Positions 52,481-62,070 are shown, numbered from the stretch's first letter. The stretch: DNA of 64,000 nucleotides from Paenibacillus sp. FSL H7-0737 (GCF_000758545.1 NZ_CP009279.1:3782001-3846000), one strand, 5' to 3'. Translations and numbers: made by a program. The notes: a model not told the origin generated them from the letters alone.

Positions 52481-52936
52481 TTACTCAAAATGCTCCGCTC
52501 GATGTGTCAGCATCATTTCCTCTTCTGTGATATACAGTGGGAAAGGAGGGGTTTCTTTGAGATAACTTTCTGTGGCTAGCAAACGATAATGGACCTCAGG
52601 TAACCATGCATCTTCAACAAGTGGCAACTGACCTGTATCACTGATGTAATTGTCTACAGCGGACTGAACCATATCAAGGTAATACGGAACTAGCTTATCT
52701 TGTTCCTCGAAAACTTCATACGTCTCACGTGACATATAGAAATTCTGGTCTGGAACTCCACCTAAATATCGTTGTAGTCGGCTCAAATCTATTCTTTTGT
52801 CTTCAAGGATTAAGGCTGTTCTATTAATTAGCGCAGGCATATCTTCTTCAAACTGTCTGATCGCCTGCTTGACTTGATTTAAGGTAACGGTGACGTGATC
52901 GGATTGTGATTGTTTTTTTGCGCGTTTGAAAAACAT
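52481..52936 (-). CDS. Conserved hypothetical protein, 151 residues
   Basis: Basic N-terminus (MFFKRAKKQSQSDHVTVTLN) then a mixed helical domain: QAIRQFEEDMPALINRTALI, DLSRLQRYLGGVPDQNFYMS, PYYLDMVQSAVDNYISDTG, WLPEVHYRLLATESYLKETPP, MLTHRAEHFE. It resembles small Bacillus proteins of unknown function (DUF3939-like), which I do not claim firmly. Start has AAAGGAGACTTG upstream. No partner genes. Confidence 0.6.
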   Translation of the reverse strand: MFFKRAKKQSQSDHVTVTLNQVKQAIRQFEEDMPALINRTALILEDKRIDLSRLQRYLGGVPDQNFYMSRETYEVFEEQDKLVPYYLDMVQSAVDNYISDTGQLPLVEDAWLPEVHYRLLATESYLKETPPFPLYITEEEMMLTHRAEHFE

Positions 52937-53057
52937 AAGACAAGTCTCCTTTCGAAAAACTATCTTTGTTAACGCTTACAATTCTATTATATTCGAATTC
53001 CTCCTTCTTAATCAACATATTTCCAATCGACACAAATTGTTAACAGCTTTATGATCA

Positions 53058-53654
53058 TTATTTGACATCTTCCCACCGTGTCCAAATTTCTTGGGGATTA
53101 AGTTCATATTTATCATTCTCACGATACATAAACTGATGCATAATAAATTCACGCCGAATGGTAGCAAAATCTTCATGGAACTGCTTAATAAACTCGTTAA
53201 TTTCCTTCTCACTATAAACTACCCCTGGCTCTAGCTTCTCAACCATGTACTGAAGTGCGATCAGTTTCTTTTTATATTGTGCCGGGATTTGCCGAAGCCG
53301 CCCATCCTTCGAAAAAAAGTTACGCAGCACAGACTCCTTTAGACTATTTTCAGGTGATTTCTCTTCCATATTTCTCGCTCCTTTCGAAAAAATAAACTGA
53401 AGTGAAGCCTCAGCGCCACTACTAATGAAATCTGGATTCAACTTAAAATAAACTGTATTTTTGTCACGTCGTTCCTTTATTAGAGCTACTTCACGCAATT
53501 TCGCTGCATGATGAGTTACCGTTGGTTGTGATAAATTCAATTTCTCAGCCAGCGCTTGTCCGTGCATTTCTCCTTGTGACAGAAGCAACAATAAACGAAG
53601 ACGTGTTGGGTCAGCCAAAGCTTTATGATAGTTCACTATTTTTTCTAACTGCAT
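53058..53654 (-). CDS. ArsR-family regulator with DUF2087
   Basis: 198 residues. N-terminal winged helix of ArsR type (ADPTRLRLLLLLSQGEMHGQ; LNLSQPTVTHHAAKLREVAL) without visible metal-binding Cys, then a C-terminal DUF2087 domain (RLRQIPAQYKKKLIALQYMV; SEKEINEFIKQFHEDFATIRREFI). Likely a cytoplasmic repressor. Divergent from the YpdA-type reductase gene, 180 nt apart, which it might control. Confidence 0.85.
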   Translation of the reverse strand: MQLEKIVNYHKALADPTRLRLLLLLSQGEMHGQALAEKLNLSQPTVTHHAAKLREVALIKERRDKNTVYFKLNPDFISSGAEASLQFIFSKGARNMEEKSPENSLKESVLRNFFSKDGRLRQIPAQYKKKLIALQYMVEKLEPGVVYSEKEINEFIKQFHEDFATIRREFIMHQFMYRENDKYELNPQEIWTRWEDVK

Positions 53655-53834
53655 TGGAATCACACTCCTTCACCTTCATAAGCTAGATACACATTAGATA
53701 TATATCTAATTATATAACAATCAACATTATGATTGCAATGGTTATTGTGTTTAATCTTATGCTTATGGCAAAATGAATGAATTTAGGGTAGGATTTAAAG
53801 AAAAGATAGTAACAATCAGGAGGTAACCCACTGT

Positions 53835-54839
53835 ATGAAAGATGTAATTATTATCGGTGCAGGTCCTTGCGGCCTCTCGGCAGCTATCGAATGCCAGCGC
53901 CAAGGACTGTCCAGTCTCATTATTGAAAAAAGCTTTATCGTTCACTCCATTTATTTGTATCCAACAAATATGCAATTCTTCAGTACCGCTGAGTTATTAG
54001 AAATCGGAGACGTTCCTTTCACCTCGACCAATGATAAACCATACCGCCATGAAGCTCTTGTCTATTACCGCCGGGCTGCGAAGCAGTATGGTCTAGATAT
54101 CGCCGCTTACGAAGAAGCGTTATCCATTGAGCCTCTGGAAGATGGAACCTATGCTGTACATACGTCCAATATGCGTGGTGAGCATCACACACGAATCACT
54201 GCAAATGTCGTTATCGCTACAGGTTATTTTGATCAACCGAATATGATCGGTATTCCAGGGGAAGAACTCCCTAAAGTTACCCACTATTTCGGTGAAGCCC
54301 ATCCATATACAGGGATGAAAGTTACTGTCATTGGTGGCAGTAATTCAGCGGTAGATGCAGCACTGGAGCTTATGCGCGTTGGAGCTACAGTCGATATGGT
54401 CTATCGTGGTGAGAGCATTTCCTCGAATATTAAGCCTTGGGTTCGGCCAATCTTTGAAGGGATGGTACAAAAGGGTAAAATCACTCTACATCTGGAATCA
54501 CGTGTTACTGAAATTACGGCTAGTTCGGTTATAGTTACGAGTCATAATGGAGACAAAAAATCCATAGATAATGATTTCGTCCTTGCTTTAACTGGCTTCC
54601 GGCCTAGCCGGGTGCTTCTCACTTCTGCCGGTGTAGTTATGGATGACGATATGGATAAGCCAGCATTTAATCCTTCAACTATGGAAAGTAATGTTCCAGG
54701 TCTTTATGTTGCAGGAGTAATCGCTTCAGGCCGCAATGCGAATGAAGTATTTATTGAGACAGGACGTGGGCATGGTAAACTTATCGCAGATCACATTCTT
54801 GCGAAGCGCAGTTCTCACAATAAGGAGTTGAACGTTTAA
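53835..54839 (+). CDS. ypdA: YpdA-family bacillithiol disulfide reductase
   Basis: 334 residues, FAD/NAD(P)-dependent. FAD loop [12 protein letters not shown] (8-19), NADPH loop [14 protein letters not shown] (about 160), [12 protein letters not shown] and [20 protein letters not shown] (FAD). The active-site CxxC of thioredoxin reductases is absent and GPC is kept, the hallmark of YpdA/Bdr. Reduces bacillithiol disulfide. GGAGGT 7 nt before ATG. One nt from the next gene, so co-transcribed. Confidence 0.93.
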   Translation: MKDVIIIGAGPCGLSAAIECQRQGLSSLIIEKSFIVHSIYLYPTNMQFFSTAELLEIGDVPFTSTNDKPYRHEALVYYRRAAKQYGLDIAAYEEALSIEPLEDGTYAVHTSNMRGEHHTRITANVVIATGYFDQPNMIGIPGEELPKVTHYFGEAHPYTGMKVTVIGGSNSAVDAALELMRVGATVDMVYRGESISSNIKPWVRPIFEGMVQKGKITLHLESRVTEITASSVIVTSHNGDKKSIDNDFVLALTGFRPSRVLLTSAGVVMDDDMDKPAFNPSTMESNVPGLYVAGVIASGRNANEVFIETGRGHGKLIADHILAKRSSHNKELNV

Positions 54840-54840
54840 G

Positions 54841-55284
54841 ATGGACATGACCTCTTTGCTTTTGCTTGGTCTTGCTGCGCTCGGTATTATAAGCAGTAAT
54901 TCCCCTGTAACAATAGCAATGGTCGTCCTACTACTGCTAAGAGTTCTTGGCCTGCAGCAGACCTTCCCTTGGCTTGAGAAATATGGTTTAACTATCGGGA
55001 TTATCATTCTTACGATCGGGGTCATGACGCCTTTGGCCAGCGGAAAAATATCGCTGCAGATGGTCGGTCAGTCCTTCCTCCACTGGAAGTCTCTTCTTGC
55101 GATTGCGATCGGCATTCTCGTCGCTTATCTTGGTGGGCGCGGAGCCATCCTTATGACCAACCAGCCCACAGTTGTTGCGGGTCTCCTGATCGGAACAGTG
55201 ATTGGCGTTGCATTGTTCAAGGGTGTCCCTGTAGGACCGCTTATCGCAGCCGGTATTTTGTCGCTCTTGATTGGCAAAATGTAA
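54841..55284 (+). CDS. UPF0756 (DUF441) membrane protein
   Basis: 147 residues with four or five hydrophobic helices ([69 protein letters not shown]). Matches the DUF441 family (B. subtilis YtwI). Role unknown. Starts 1 nt after ypdA, suggesting translational coupling. Followed by a terminator at 55308. Confidence 0.9.
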   Translation: MDMTSLLLLGLAALGIISSNSPVTIAMVVLLLLRVLGLQQTFPWLEKYGLTIGIIILTIGVMTPLASGKISLQMVGQSFLHWKSLLAIAIGILVAYLGGRGAILMTNQPTVVAGLLIGTVIGVALFKGVPVGPLIAAGILSLLIGKM

Positions 55285-55307
55285 AAGGTGGAGCAACCAT
55301 TCAACAC

Positions 55308-55356
55308 AAAAATAGAGCAGCAATTCTCCACTATCGAGAGAATCGCTGCTCTATTT
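55308..55356. terminator. Bidirectional terminator
   Basis: AAATAGAGCAGC...ATTCTC and GAGA...GCTGCTCTATTTT, with T tract; between convergent genes. Confidence 0.9.
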
Positions 55357-55361
55357 TATTT

Positions 55362-56309
55362 TTATTCAGCCTGAGAAATGGATTGTGGAATCTCCTGAGA
55401 CGATCGTTTTTCTACAAACAATAGATCACCAACCCCATGCTCTGTTTGAATTTTTTTCAGTTGGGCCAAAGCTTCTGCTTCTGTATTAAAATACCCAGCT
55501 TCCACTAGGAATAATCCCTTCTGATCCTTTAATACGCGCACGTTCTCTAACCCGTATAACATCTCTTCAGCCATACCTTGACTCTCGCCGGAAGGCTCTG
55601 AGCTTGTTCTAAGTGAATAGATAGAAGATCCTTCTTCCACGTCACCCTTCTTATCCTTCAATGTAATCGCCACCTGTGCCGGATCCTTATATTCCTTTAC
55701 CTCATAAGCAACTGGCTCTTTGAAGGTTACATTGAAACGTATCATGGAGTCATCCAATGTAATTAAAGGATAAGCATCTTGAACATACTTACTTTCTTTT
55801 AATGTCTCAAGATCTTTAACAGCTGAGAAGTTCCTTGCCCCACTCACGGTTACGGTCATTGTATAAGGATTGTCAGTGAATTTTACGTTATAAGAGCTTG
55901 CAAGGTCTTGTGTATTGTCCGAATTTGCAAAGTTTAAAATCATTTGATCACTGTTCTTCTGATGTTTCAACGAAATGAAATTGACATCTACTCCATCCTG
56001 AATCGTGCCGCCGCCTGCACTTCCATCCGTAAATTTCAATACACTTACCAGCTTACCTAGAACGGGCACTTGATTCATACTATCCGCGAAAGCGGGTACC
56101 GTATTTACACCCACTGTAAAAGAAATGATAACTGCTGCTGCAACTGATCCTGTCCATTTTAATCCGCTCATTTTTATTCCTCTTTTCTGTTGTTTATAGC
56201 GTTTTCCTCTTTCAATACCTTTTCGAGAAGCTTGTGATAGTTCTTCGGGGATTTCAATATCGTTGTATGCTTTCTGTAAACGTTCAAGTTGATTATCCAA
56301 AGTACTCAC
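55362..56309 (-). CDS. Membrane anti-sigma factor with DUF4179-like domain
   Basis: 315 residues. Cytoplasmic N-terminus (1-50, helical, sigma-binding), transmembrane helix (about 52-70, GSVAAAVIISFTVGVNTVP), then extracytoplasmic DUF4179-like beta domain (NQVPVLGKLVSVLKF; VDVNFISLKHQKNSDQMIL). The C-terminal 40 residues (FLVEAGYFNTEAEALAQLKK) have the pattern of a SPOR-like unit. Overlaps the sigma gene by 17 nt. Holds the ECF sigma factor until an envelope signal arrives; signal unknown. Confidence 0.82.
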   Translation of the reverse strand: MSTLDNQLERLQKAYNDIEIPEELSQASRKGIERGKRYKQQKRGIKMSGLKWTGSVAAAVIISFTVGVNTVPAFADSMNQVPVLGKLVSVLKFTDGSAGGGTIQDGVDVNFISLKHQKNSDQMILNFANSDNTQDLASSYNVKFTDNPYTMTVTVSGARNFSAVKDLETLKESKYVQDAYPLITLDDSMIRFNVTFKEPVAYEVKEYKDPAQVAITLKDKKGDVEEGSSIYSLRTSSEPSGESQGMAEEMLYGLENVRVLKDQKGLFLVEAGYFNTEAEALAQLKKIQTEHGVGDLLFVEKRSSQEIPQSISQAE

Positions 56310-56811
56310 TCCCCTTCATATTAATTTTTAATTTCCCTAATCCCCGATAGATGACGGTTTTCACCGTACTCTCTGGCATGTCCAATACCCCGGCAATTTC
56401 CTTTATGGGCAAGTCTTCAAAATACCTCATCACAATGATCATTCTTGATCTTTTATCAAGAACTCTTAGCGCCTCCTGAAGATCAATGACATCCTCTATG
56501 GGTTCTGAAGCGTAGCTGCCTTCGGGATCTTTCTCCATATACACGATTTTTTTAGATTTTCGGATAAAGTCCAAGGCACAATTGACGGCTATTTTTGTGA
56601 GCCAAGTTTTAAAATATTGGGGTTGCTGCAGTTTATGAATTGAGATGAACGCTTTATAGACGGTCTCCTGTACAATCTCCAGCGCATCATCCTTATTCCT
56701 CACATAGGAGTACGCCATACGGTAAAGACGTTCTTGCATCCCGTCTATCAATGCAGTAAAGCTGTCTTCATCACCCGCTATCGCCTTTTCCTCCAGCTCT
56801 GTTGTATTCAA
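56293..56811 (-). CDS. ECF RNA polymerase sigma factor
   Basis: 172 residues from TTG 56811 (AAAGGTAG 7 nt upstream). Sigma region 2 (LYRMAYSYVRNKDDALEIVQ; TVYKAFISIHKL) and region 4 (LDKRSRMIIVMRYFEDLPI; IAGVLDMPESTVKTVIYRGL). SigV/SigX-like. An ECF promoter is found upstream (autoregulation); frames up to 56874 would start within it. The anti-sigma gene overlaps its end. Confidence 0.9.
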   Translation of the reverse strand: MNTTELEEKAIAGDEDSFTALIDGMQERLYRMAYSYVRNKDDALEIVQETVYKAFISIHKLQQPQYFKTWLTKIAVNCALDFIRKSKKIVYMEKDPEGSYASEPIEDVIDLQEALRVLDKRSRMIIVMRYFEDLPIKEIAGVLDMPESTVKTVIYRGLGKLKINMKGSEYFG

Positions 56812-56846
56812 GTTCTCACTACCTTTCATGTTGCTTATATTTTTTA

Positions 56847-56873
56847 GACGCACGTGATATTCAAAAAGACTCA
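56847..56873 (-). promoter_or_regulatory. Candidate ECF autoregulatory promoter
   Basis: Minus strand TGAGTC, 17 nt, CGTC: close to TGAAAC-N16-CGTC of SigX/W-type promoters, 36 nt upstream of the sigma TTG. Confidence 0.4.
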
Positions 56874-56879
56874 AATGGA

Positions 56880-56916
56880 TTTAAAAAAATGGCCCTCTCT
56901 CCCGAGAAGACCACCT
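56880..56916 (-). terminator. Terminator of the YgaD-like ABC gene
   Basis: Minus strand TGGTCTTCTC...GAGAGGGCCA then seven T. Confidence 0.8.
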
Positions 56917-56944
56917 AAGTAATTTATTATAATGTTAGATCTTA

Positions 56945-58693
56945 TCATGTATCCAAATGCTGTACGTTAAACAATCTCGCATAACTTCCGTCCAGTCCCA
57001 TTAGTTCCTCATGTGTACCACGTTCTGTGATTTCACCGTTCTCAAGCACCACGATCTGATCAGCATGTGTAATGGTAGACAGTCTATGCGCAACAATGAG
57101 TGTAGTTCGTTCCGACGAGAGGGATTGCAGAGCTTGTTGAATTAAATGCTCTGATTCCAGATCCAGCGCTGACGTAGCTTCGTCTAATATAAGAACCTTT
57201 GGGTCTTTAAGAAACACCCTTGCTATGGCTACCCGTTGCTTTTGCCCACCGGACAGCTTCACTCCACGTTCTCCCACTTCTGTATCATAGCCTAGCGGCA
57301 GCTGCTCAATAAAATCATGCGCATTGGCAGCTCTCGCCGCCGAGAGGACTTGCTCCTCTGTAGCATTAGGATTGCCGAACAAGATATTATCTCGTACAGA
57401 CCCACTAAATAAGAAATTATCTTGAAGCACCATCCCAACAGCTCTTCGCAAACTCTCCTGCGTCAAACCCTGTATATCCTGACCATCCATCTGGAGGCTA
57501 CCTTTGCTTATGTCATAGAATCGCGGGATCAAGCTTATGAGAGAGGACTTCCCGCCACCACTCATTCCAACAAAAGCGACCGTCTGACCAGGTTTGATAC
57601 TTAAATTAATATCCTTCAGTACCCAATCATTTTCTTCGTTGTATTTGAACCAAACATTATGAAAATCAATTTCACCACGTGCATTCGTCAGAGGTCTTGC
57701 TCCCGGTTTATCCACGATATCATAAGGCTCGTCCAGCAGCTCAAGCACCCGTTCAAGGGAAGCCGAGGCTTGCGTGAGCACTGTCGAGGAATTAATCAAT
57801 CGACGCAGCGGCGCATACATCCGGTCCAGATAGCCGAAGAAAGCAACAAAGGTTCCCACAGTCAAATTACCATGAATCACTTGATAACCACCGTATCCGA
57901 TGACTAGCAGTGGTGCAATATCCGTTAGTGTGTTAATAATCGCGAAGGTAATCGCATTCCAACGAGTTTGAGCCATCGCTTTTTTGAGAAAGTTACCGTT
58001 GATATCTTCGAACTGCTTCTGATCCACTTTTTCCATGGTGAAGCTGCGGATGATCGAAATGCCTTGAATCCGTTCATGAAGATAGCCTTGAATGCCAGCC
58101 AGAGCCTGTGAACGGTCTTTCGTTAACACTTTAAGTCGTTTATATAGTTTACTTACCGCAAAGGCGTAGAACGGAAGTACAGCGATAGATACTAACGCCA
58201 GCACTGGATTCAAATAAAACATAAAACCAAGCGCAAACACTAGCGTAAATAAATCCAGCCATACATTCATCATTCCGACTTCTACTAAATTTTTAGTCTG
58301 TTCCACATCATTTATAAATCTCGAAATCGCTTCACCCACTTTTGTATTCTGATAATACCGCAGCGATAACCGCTGTAAGTGACTGTATAGCTTATTCCGC
58401 ATATCGAACAATATCTTACTTGTGATCAGCTGGGCAAAATACTGCCGGTAATACTCCACCGGTCCCCTTACAATTACAAATAAAACAAAAGCGCCTCCGA
58501 GGATGAGCATCAATTGCGATACCCGCTCCTGGGCACTCATGGCAGGGTTCATCAGCAGATCATCGACTACGTATTTCAGAATCATAGGCAGTGTCAACGG
58601 GATGCTGAACTTGATCATACCTATAAAGAGCGTAAACACAATCCATTTCATGTAAGGCCGTACAAAAGTAAAATATGATTTCCATTGCTTCAC
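56945..58693 (-). CDS. ABC exporter, homodimer type (YgaD-like)
   Basis: 582 residues: six transmembrane helices then an ATPase domain with canonical Walker A VGMSGGGKSS, Q-loop VLQDNFLFSG, signature LSGGQKQRVA, Walker B LILDEATSALD and H-loop AHRLST. All catalytic residues are canonical, so it can be a homodimer, unlike the BmrCD pair at 60-64 kb. MsbA/YgaD family; lipid or drug efflux. Own terminator. Confidence 0.9.
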   Translation of the reverse strand: MKQWKSYFTFVRPYMKWIVFTLFIGMIKFSIPLTLPMILKYVVDDLLMNPAMSAQERVSQLMLILGGAFVLFVIVRGPVEYYRQYFAQLITSKILFDMRNKLYSHLQRLSLRYYQNTKVGEAISRFINDVEQTKNLVEVGMMNVWLDLFTLVFALGFMFYLNPVLALVSIAVLPFYAFAVSKLYKRLKVLTKDRSQALAGIQGYLHERIQGISIIRSFTMEKVDQKQFEDINGNFLKKAMAQTRWNAITFAIINTLTDIAPLLVIGYGGYQVIHGNLTVGTFVAFFGYLDRMYAPLRRLINSSTVLTQASASLERVLELLDEPYDIVDKPGARPLTNARGEIDFHNVWFKYNEENDWVLKDINLSIKPGQTVAFVGMSGGGKSSLISLIPRFYDISKGSLQMDGQDIQGLTQESLRRAVGMVLQDNFLFSGSVRDNILFGNPNATEEQVLSAARAANAHDFIEQLPLGYDTEVGERGVKLSGGQKQRVAIARVFLKDPKVLILDEATSALDLESEHLIQQALQSLSSERTTLIVAHRLSTITHADQIVVLENGEITERGTHEELMGLDGSYARLFNVQHLDT

Positions 58694-58817
58694 AGGGATA
58701 TTCTGTCCTTTCTCTTTACTGAGTTGCTAAGTACAGTTGACTTTTGCGCTCTACAGTGTTTTTATATTTTTAAGTCCATAAGTACGATAGCAGTACCCGA
58801 ACTTCAGGAGGATAAAG

Positions 58818-59333
58818 ATGTCTAGACAATTTGTGACGGAAGCCGTCATGATGGCGATTTACGGCCAGCTTCTCATATCGAGCAGCCCTGTAGAATATAT
58901 AGTGCCTTATACGACCGTGATGGAATTATACGAACTGCGGGACAGTGATGATCCGTTAATGAACCGTCCAGATGATGACAAGCATGTTAAACTCAAGATT
59001 GGTGAGCTCATTGCCTATTTTGAAGAGCCACTTAATGCTAAAAAAATCAACCGCTGTCTGGCCGTTCCTTGGGCAAAAAGCTCTGGTATTCTACTAGGCG
59101 GACAATCAAAGATTACCATCATTAACAGCATGGATACCGCTGTCTACGGCGAAACGTTCGATCCTATCGAAACGGAGCTTCTATTGTCCTCACAACGTGA
59201 GAAGGTGCCTATTCTTACAGATCAATTCGAGCTGATTCAACGCATTATTGAAGGTGGAGTCCCTGTTCAAGTATACGACATTGACGATTTCGATTTTGCT
59301 ATGGAGGAAGAAACGTTTCGCAATTCGCACTGA
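58818..59333 (+). CDS. Conserved hypothetical protein, 171 residues
   Basis: Acidic, soluble. Segments YIVPYTTVMELYELRDSDD, KIGELIAYFEEPLNAKKINR, GGQSKITIINSMDTAVYGET, EKVPILTDQFELIQRIIEGG and a C-terminal Asp cluster (DIDDFDFAMEEE). Family unknown to me. GGAGG is 7 nt before ATG; terminator follows. Confidence 0.65.
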   Translation: MSRQFVTEAVMMAIYGQLLISSSPVEYIVPYTTVMELYELRDSDDPLMNRPDDDKHVKLKIGELIAYFEEPLNAKKINRCLAVPWAKSSGILLGGQSKITIINSMDTAVYGETFDPIETELLLSSQREKVPILTDQFELIQRIIEGGVPVQVYDIDDFDFAMEEETFRNSH

Positions 59334-59348
59334 TTATATCAACACTAG

Positions 59349-59382
59349 AAAAAGCCCTGCCTTTTGGCAAGGGCTTTTCACA
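59349..59382. terminator. Bidirectional terminator
   Basis: AAAAAGCCCTGCC, loop TTTT, GGCAAGGGCTTTT between convergent genes. Confidence 0.85.
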
Positions 59383-59409
59383 TTAGTAAAAAAAACAAAA
59401 TTAAGACAT

Positions 59410-59727
59410 TTAAACCTGTACTCCGCCAGGCACCGATTTGGCTTCATACTTATATTCAATGTCATCGTCTGCCTCAGAATACACAATAGTTAAGCCGTAA
59501 CCTTCCATATACCATAAGTCCTGCTCTTCCATGTAGAACACAATACCGTCTTGTTCAACTTGTATTGCCGGACGTCCTGGTGCCTCCGTCCCGATACCCA
59601 GTGAGAAACCAGGGTGAAGTCCACCTCCCGAGCTATAGCGGGGAAATAAACGAATATAGTCTCCATTCTTAAGATCCAGTTCTCTTTTAAACCAAGCTGC
59701 CGCTGCTTGACTAATTTCCATGTTCAT
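59410..59727 (-). CDS. HesB-like protein (YneR type)
   Basis: 105 residues. HesB/IscA-like fold: ISQAAAAWFKRELDLKNGDY, LFPRYSSGGGLHPGFSLGIG, QDLWYMEGYGLTIVY. The three Cys that bind iron in A-type Fe-S carriers are not present, as in B. subtilis YneR. Function unknown. Cytoplasmic. Start ATG with AGGAGC upstream. Confidence 0.85.
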   Translation of the reverse strand: MNMEISQAAAAWFKRELDLKNGDYIRLFPRYSSGGGLHPGFSLGIGTEAPGRPAIQVEQDGIVFYMEEQDLWYMEGYGLTIVYSEADDDIEYKYEAKSVPGGVQV

Positions 59728-59827
59728 CTCTCTCAGCTCCTTTGTATAGTCTAATCATACTGAAAATGAATCGATATTCAAATACCTTTATACAATTAAT
59801 GTTTTCCCAAGCTCCTCAAAAATTAGT

Positions 59828-59857
59828 TTGACAACTTTGCGAACCGAGTGATAAACT
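59828..59857 (+). promoter_or_regulatory. Promoter of the exporter leader
   Basis: TTGACA, 18-nt spacer, TAAACT. It places the leader start about 65 nt before the leader ORF. Confidence 0.55.
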
Positions 59858-59927
59858 CTGAACATAACTAACGGTCTACTAGTTATTACCAAAAGTTATT
59901 ATTAAATCAATGAAAGGGGTGAGCGCG

Positions 59928-60020
59928 GTGTTTACGAAGTTACAGCCATATCAAATAACTATTGTTGGAATTTCCAATCAACCGAATACCGAAGCAGCCC
60001 AAGTGGTGAAACCATCCTGA
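59928..60020 (+). CDS. Leader peptide ORF, 30 codons (BmrB-like role)
   Basis: GTG start, GAAAGGGGTGAG 4-8 nt upstream. Reads MFTKLQPYQITIVGISNQPN and ends QVVKPS. Located between the promoter and an attenuator, upstream of the exporter genes, the same layout as bmrB before bmrCD of B. subtilis. Ribosome stalling by antibiotics here would change the downstream RNA fold. Confidence 0.7.
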   Translation: MFTKLQPYQITIVGISNQPNTEAAQVVKPS

Positions 60021-60074
60021 AGTTCCCTGCGAGTGTAATTGATCGTATAACTTTAGTTCTTGAAGGTCTCTCAC

Positions 60075-60158
60075 ATGCCTGGTGCTGTATAGCACCGTGC
60101 GCATGATAGCTGTAAATTACAGGCATATCGTCCGTTTTCGGATGATATGCCTTTTTTT
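60075..60158 (+). promoter_or_regulatory. Transcription attenuator: antiterminator and terminator
   Basis: Terminator: AGGCATATCGTCCG, loop TTTT, CGGATGATATGCCT, seven T (60121-60158). ATGCCTG at 60075-60081 is complementary to CAGGCAT at 60120-60126, so pairing there breaks the terminator stem. A second, weaker terminator-like element is at 60163-60197 (GTTGTC...GACAAC then TTTTTT). Confidence 0.75.
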
Positions 60159-60274
60159 GTCGGTTGTCATCTTTGAAGGACGACAACGTCGTTTTTTCTT
60201 GGCTGTCGAGATAACCACTTGCGCTTTTTTCCAACATCACAGCTAGTACTTTAACTCGAAAGGAAGGGATTTAC

Positions 60275-62023
60275 TTGTTCTCCGTTCTCCGTAATCTCGG
60301 CTGGTTCTTTCGCCGAGAAAAAAGGCGTTACCTGATTGGCCTTATCTTACTTATTGGTGTAGGTGTTCTTGAATTATTCCCCCCACGTCTGCTAGGCAAT
60401 GCCATTGACGACATAGTACGCGGTTCTATTACTACAGCATCGTTAGCCAAGTATATCGGTATGATCCTCATTTTGCTGCTAGTCATTTATTGGATTACCT
60501 ACATATGGATGCACAAATTATTCGGAGGCTCCAACCTCGTAGAGCGCCTGCTGCGCTCGAGATTTATGAATCATTTGATGACCATGACCCCGTCGTTTTT
60601 CGAACGCAATAGAACCGGCGACCTGATGGCTCGGGCAACCAATGATATCAGAGCTGTCTCAGCTACCGTTGGATTCGGGATGCTCACCCTGGTGGATTCT
60701 ACAATTTACCTCACTGTCGTACTATTCGCAATGGGTTTTCTTGTCAGCTGGAAGCTGACACTTGCAGCAGTCTTACCATTACCACTAATTGCAATAGCTA
60801 TGATTTTTTATGGTAAAGCGATCCATGATCGTTACAGCTTAGCACAAGATGCGTTCGGAGATATGAATGATCAGGTTCTCGAGTCTGTATCAGGTGTGCG
60901 AGTTATCCGTGCTTATGTACAAGAAAGACTTGATGAGAAGAGATTCTCAGATATTACAGAAGATGTATACAACAAGAACATGGCCGTCGCCCGTGTCGAT
61001 GCCTTCTTCGAACCGACGATTCGGTTCTGCGTAGGGCTCAGCTACATTATCGGTCTTACCTATGGGATATATCTTGTGTTCCGTAATCAGATCACCCTAG
61101 GGGATCTTGTCTCCTTTAATATGTACCTCGGAATGATCGTTTGGCCGATGTTCGCTATTGGAGAGCTTATTAACATCATGCAACGTGGTGGTGCTTCTCT
61201 CGAACGTATTGATGAGACGCTAAACTCCAAAGCGGATGTTCAAAGTGCGGCCAATCCGGTTCAAGTTGCTAATCCTACCCGAATTGAACTTAACGATGTG
61301 ACCTTCCGTTATCCCTCATCGACGATTGACAATCTAAGCAATGTCAGTCTGACCTTAAACCAAGGGCAAACACTAGGTGTAGTCGGTCGTACGGGAAGCG
61401 GTAAATCAACCCTCCTCAAACAGCTGCTTCGTGAATATCCGACAGGTAATGGTGAAATTCTCATCTCTGGAGTTCCGATTCAACAGATTTCATTGGATCA
61501 GCTACACAGTTGGATGGGTTATGTTCCTCAAGAACAGATCCTGTTCTCCAAATCAGTACGTCAGAATATTCAATTTGGTCTAGACAACGCGGATGACGAT
61601 ACGATCATGAAAGCTATCACAGCTGCCGCCTTCCAAAATGACTTAGGAACATTATCCGATGGTTTAGATACGTTGGTTGGTGAACGTGGAGTATCCTTAT
61701 CCGGTGGACAAAAACAACGTGTATCCTTATCCAGAGCCTTTATCGCAAATCCAGATGTACTGATTCTGGACGATGCCTTATCCGCTGTTGATGCTCGTAC
61801 TGAAGCTCAGATCATTGAGAATATTCGCCAAGAGCGTGCGGGAAAGACTACATTGATCTCTACGCACCGCCTCTCTGCTGTTCAACATGCTGACATGATC
61901 GTCGTACTTGATAACGGACATATCGTTGAACGTGGTACGCATCAAGAGCTGCTGGATATGAATGGCTGGTACCGCGAGCAGTATGACCGGCAGCAAGTAG
62001 AGAATAATTTATCGAATGATTAA
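60275..62023 (+). CDS. bmrC: Heterodimeric multidrug ABC exporter, BmrC-type subunit
   Basis: 582 residues from TTG (AAAGGAAGGG 5-6 nt upstream). Six transmembrane helices (1-310), then ATPase: Walker A VGRTGSGKST, signature LSGGQKQRVS, Walker B LILDDALSAVD with Asp in place of the catalytic Glu, H-loop STHRLSAV. The degenerate Asp is what BmrC/YheI shows. Works with the next gene product as one exporter with one active site. Regulated by the leader upstream. Confidence 0.92.
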   Translation: MFSVLRNLGWFFRREKRRYLIGLILLIGVGVLELFPPRLLGNAIDDIVRGSITTASLAKYIGMILILLLVIYWITYIWMHKLFGGSNLVERLLRSRFMNHLMTMTPSFFERNRTGDLMARATNDIRAVSATVGFGMLTLVDSTIYLTVVLFAMGFLVSWKLTLAAVLPLPLIAIAMIFYGKAIHDRYSLAQDAFGDMNDQVLESVSGVRVIRAYVQERLDEKRFSDITEDVYNKNMAVARVDAFFEPTIRFCVGLSYIIGLTYGIYLVFRNQITLGDLVSFNMYLGMIVWPMFAIGELINIMQRGGASLERIDETLNSKADVQSAANPVQVANPTRIELNDVTFRYPSSTIDNLSNVSLTLNQGQTLGVVGRTGSGKSTLLKQLLREYPTGNGEILISGVPIQQISLDQLHSWMGYVPQEQILFSKSVRQNIQFGLDNADDDTIMKAITAAAFQNDLGTLSDGLDTLVGERGVSLSGGQKQRVSLSRAFIANPDVLILDDALSAVDARTEAQIIENIRQERAGKTTLISTHRLSAVQHADMIVVLDNGHIVERGTHQELLDMNGWYREQYDRQQVENNLSND

Positions 62024-62070
62024 ATGACATACTAGCTATGACTAAGCAAAACTTTTAGGAGGTGTCACCG

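Noticed and set aside
59959..60240. 93-codon minus-strand frame across the exporter leader
   Set aside because: It is antisense to the attenuator hairpins, has no ribosome binding site, and the plus-strand leader architecture is far more coherent.
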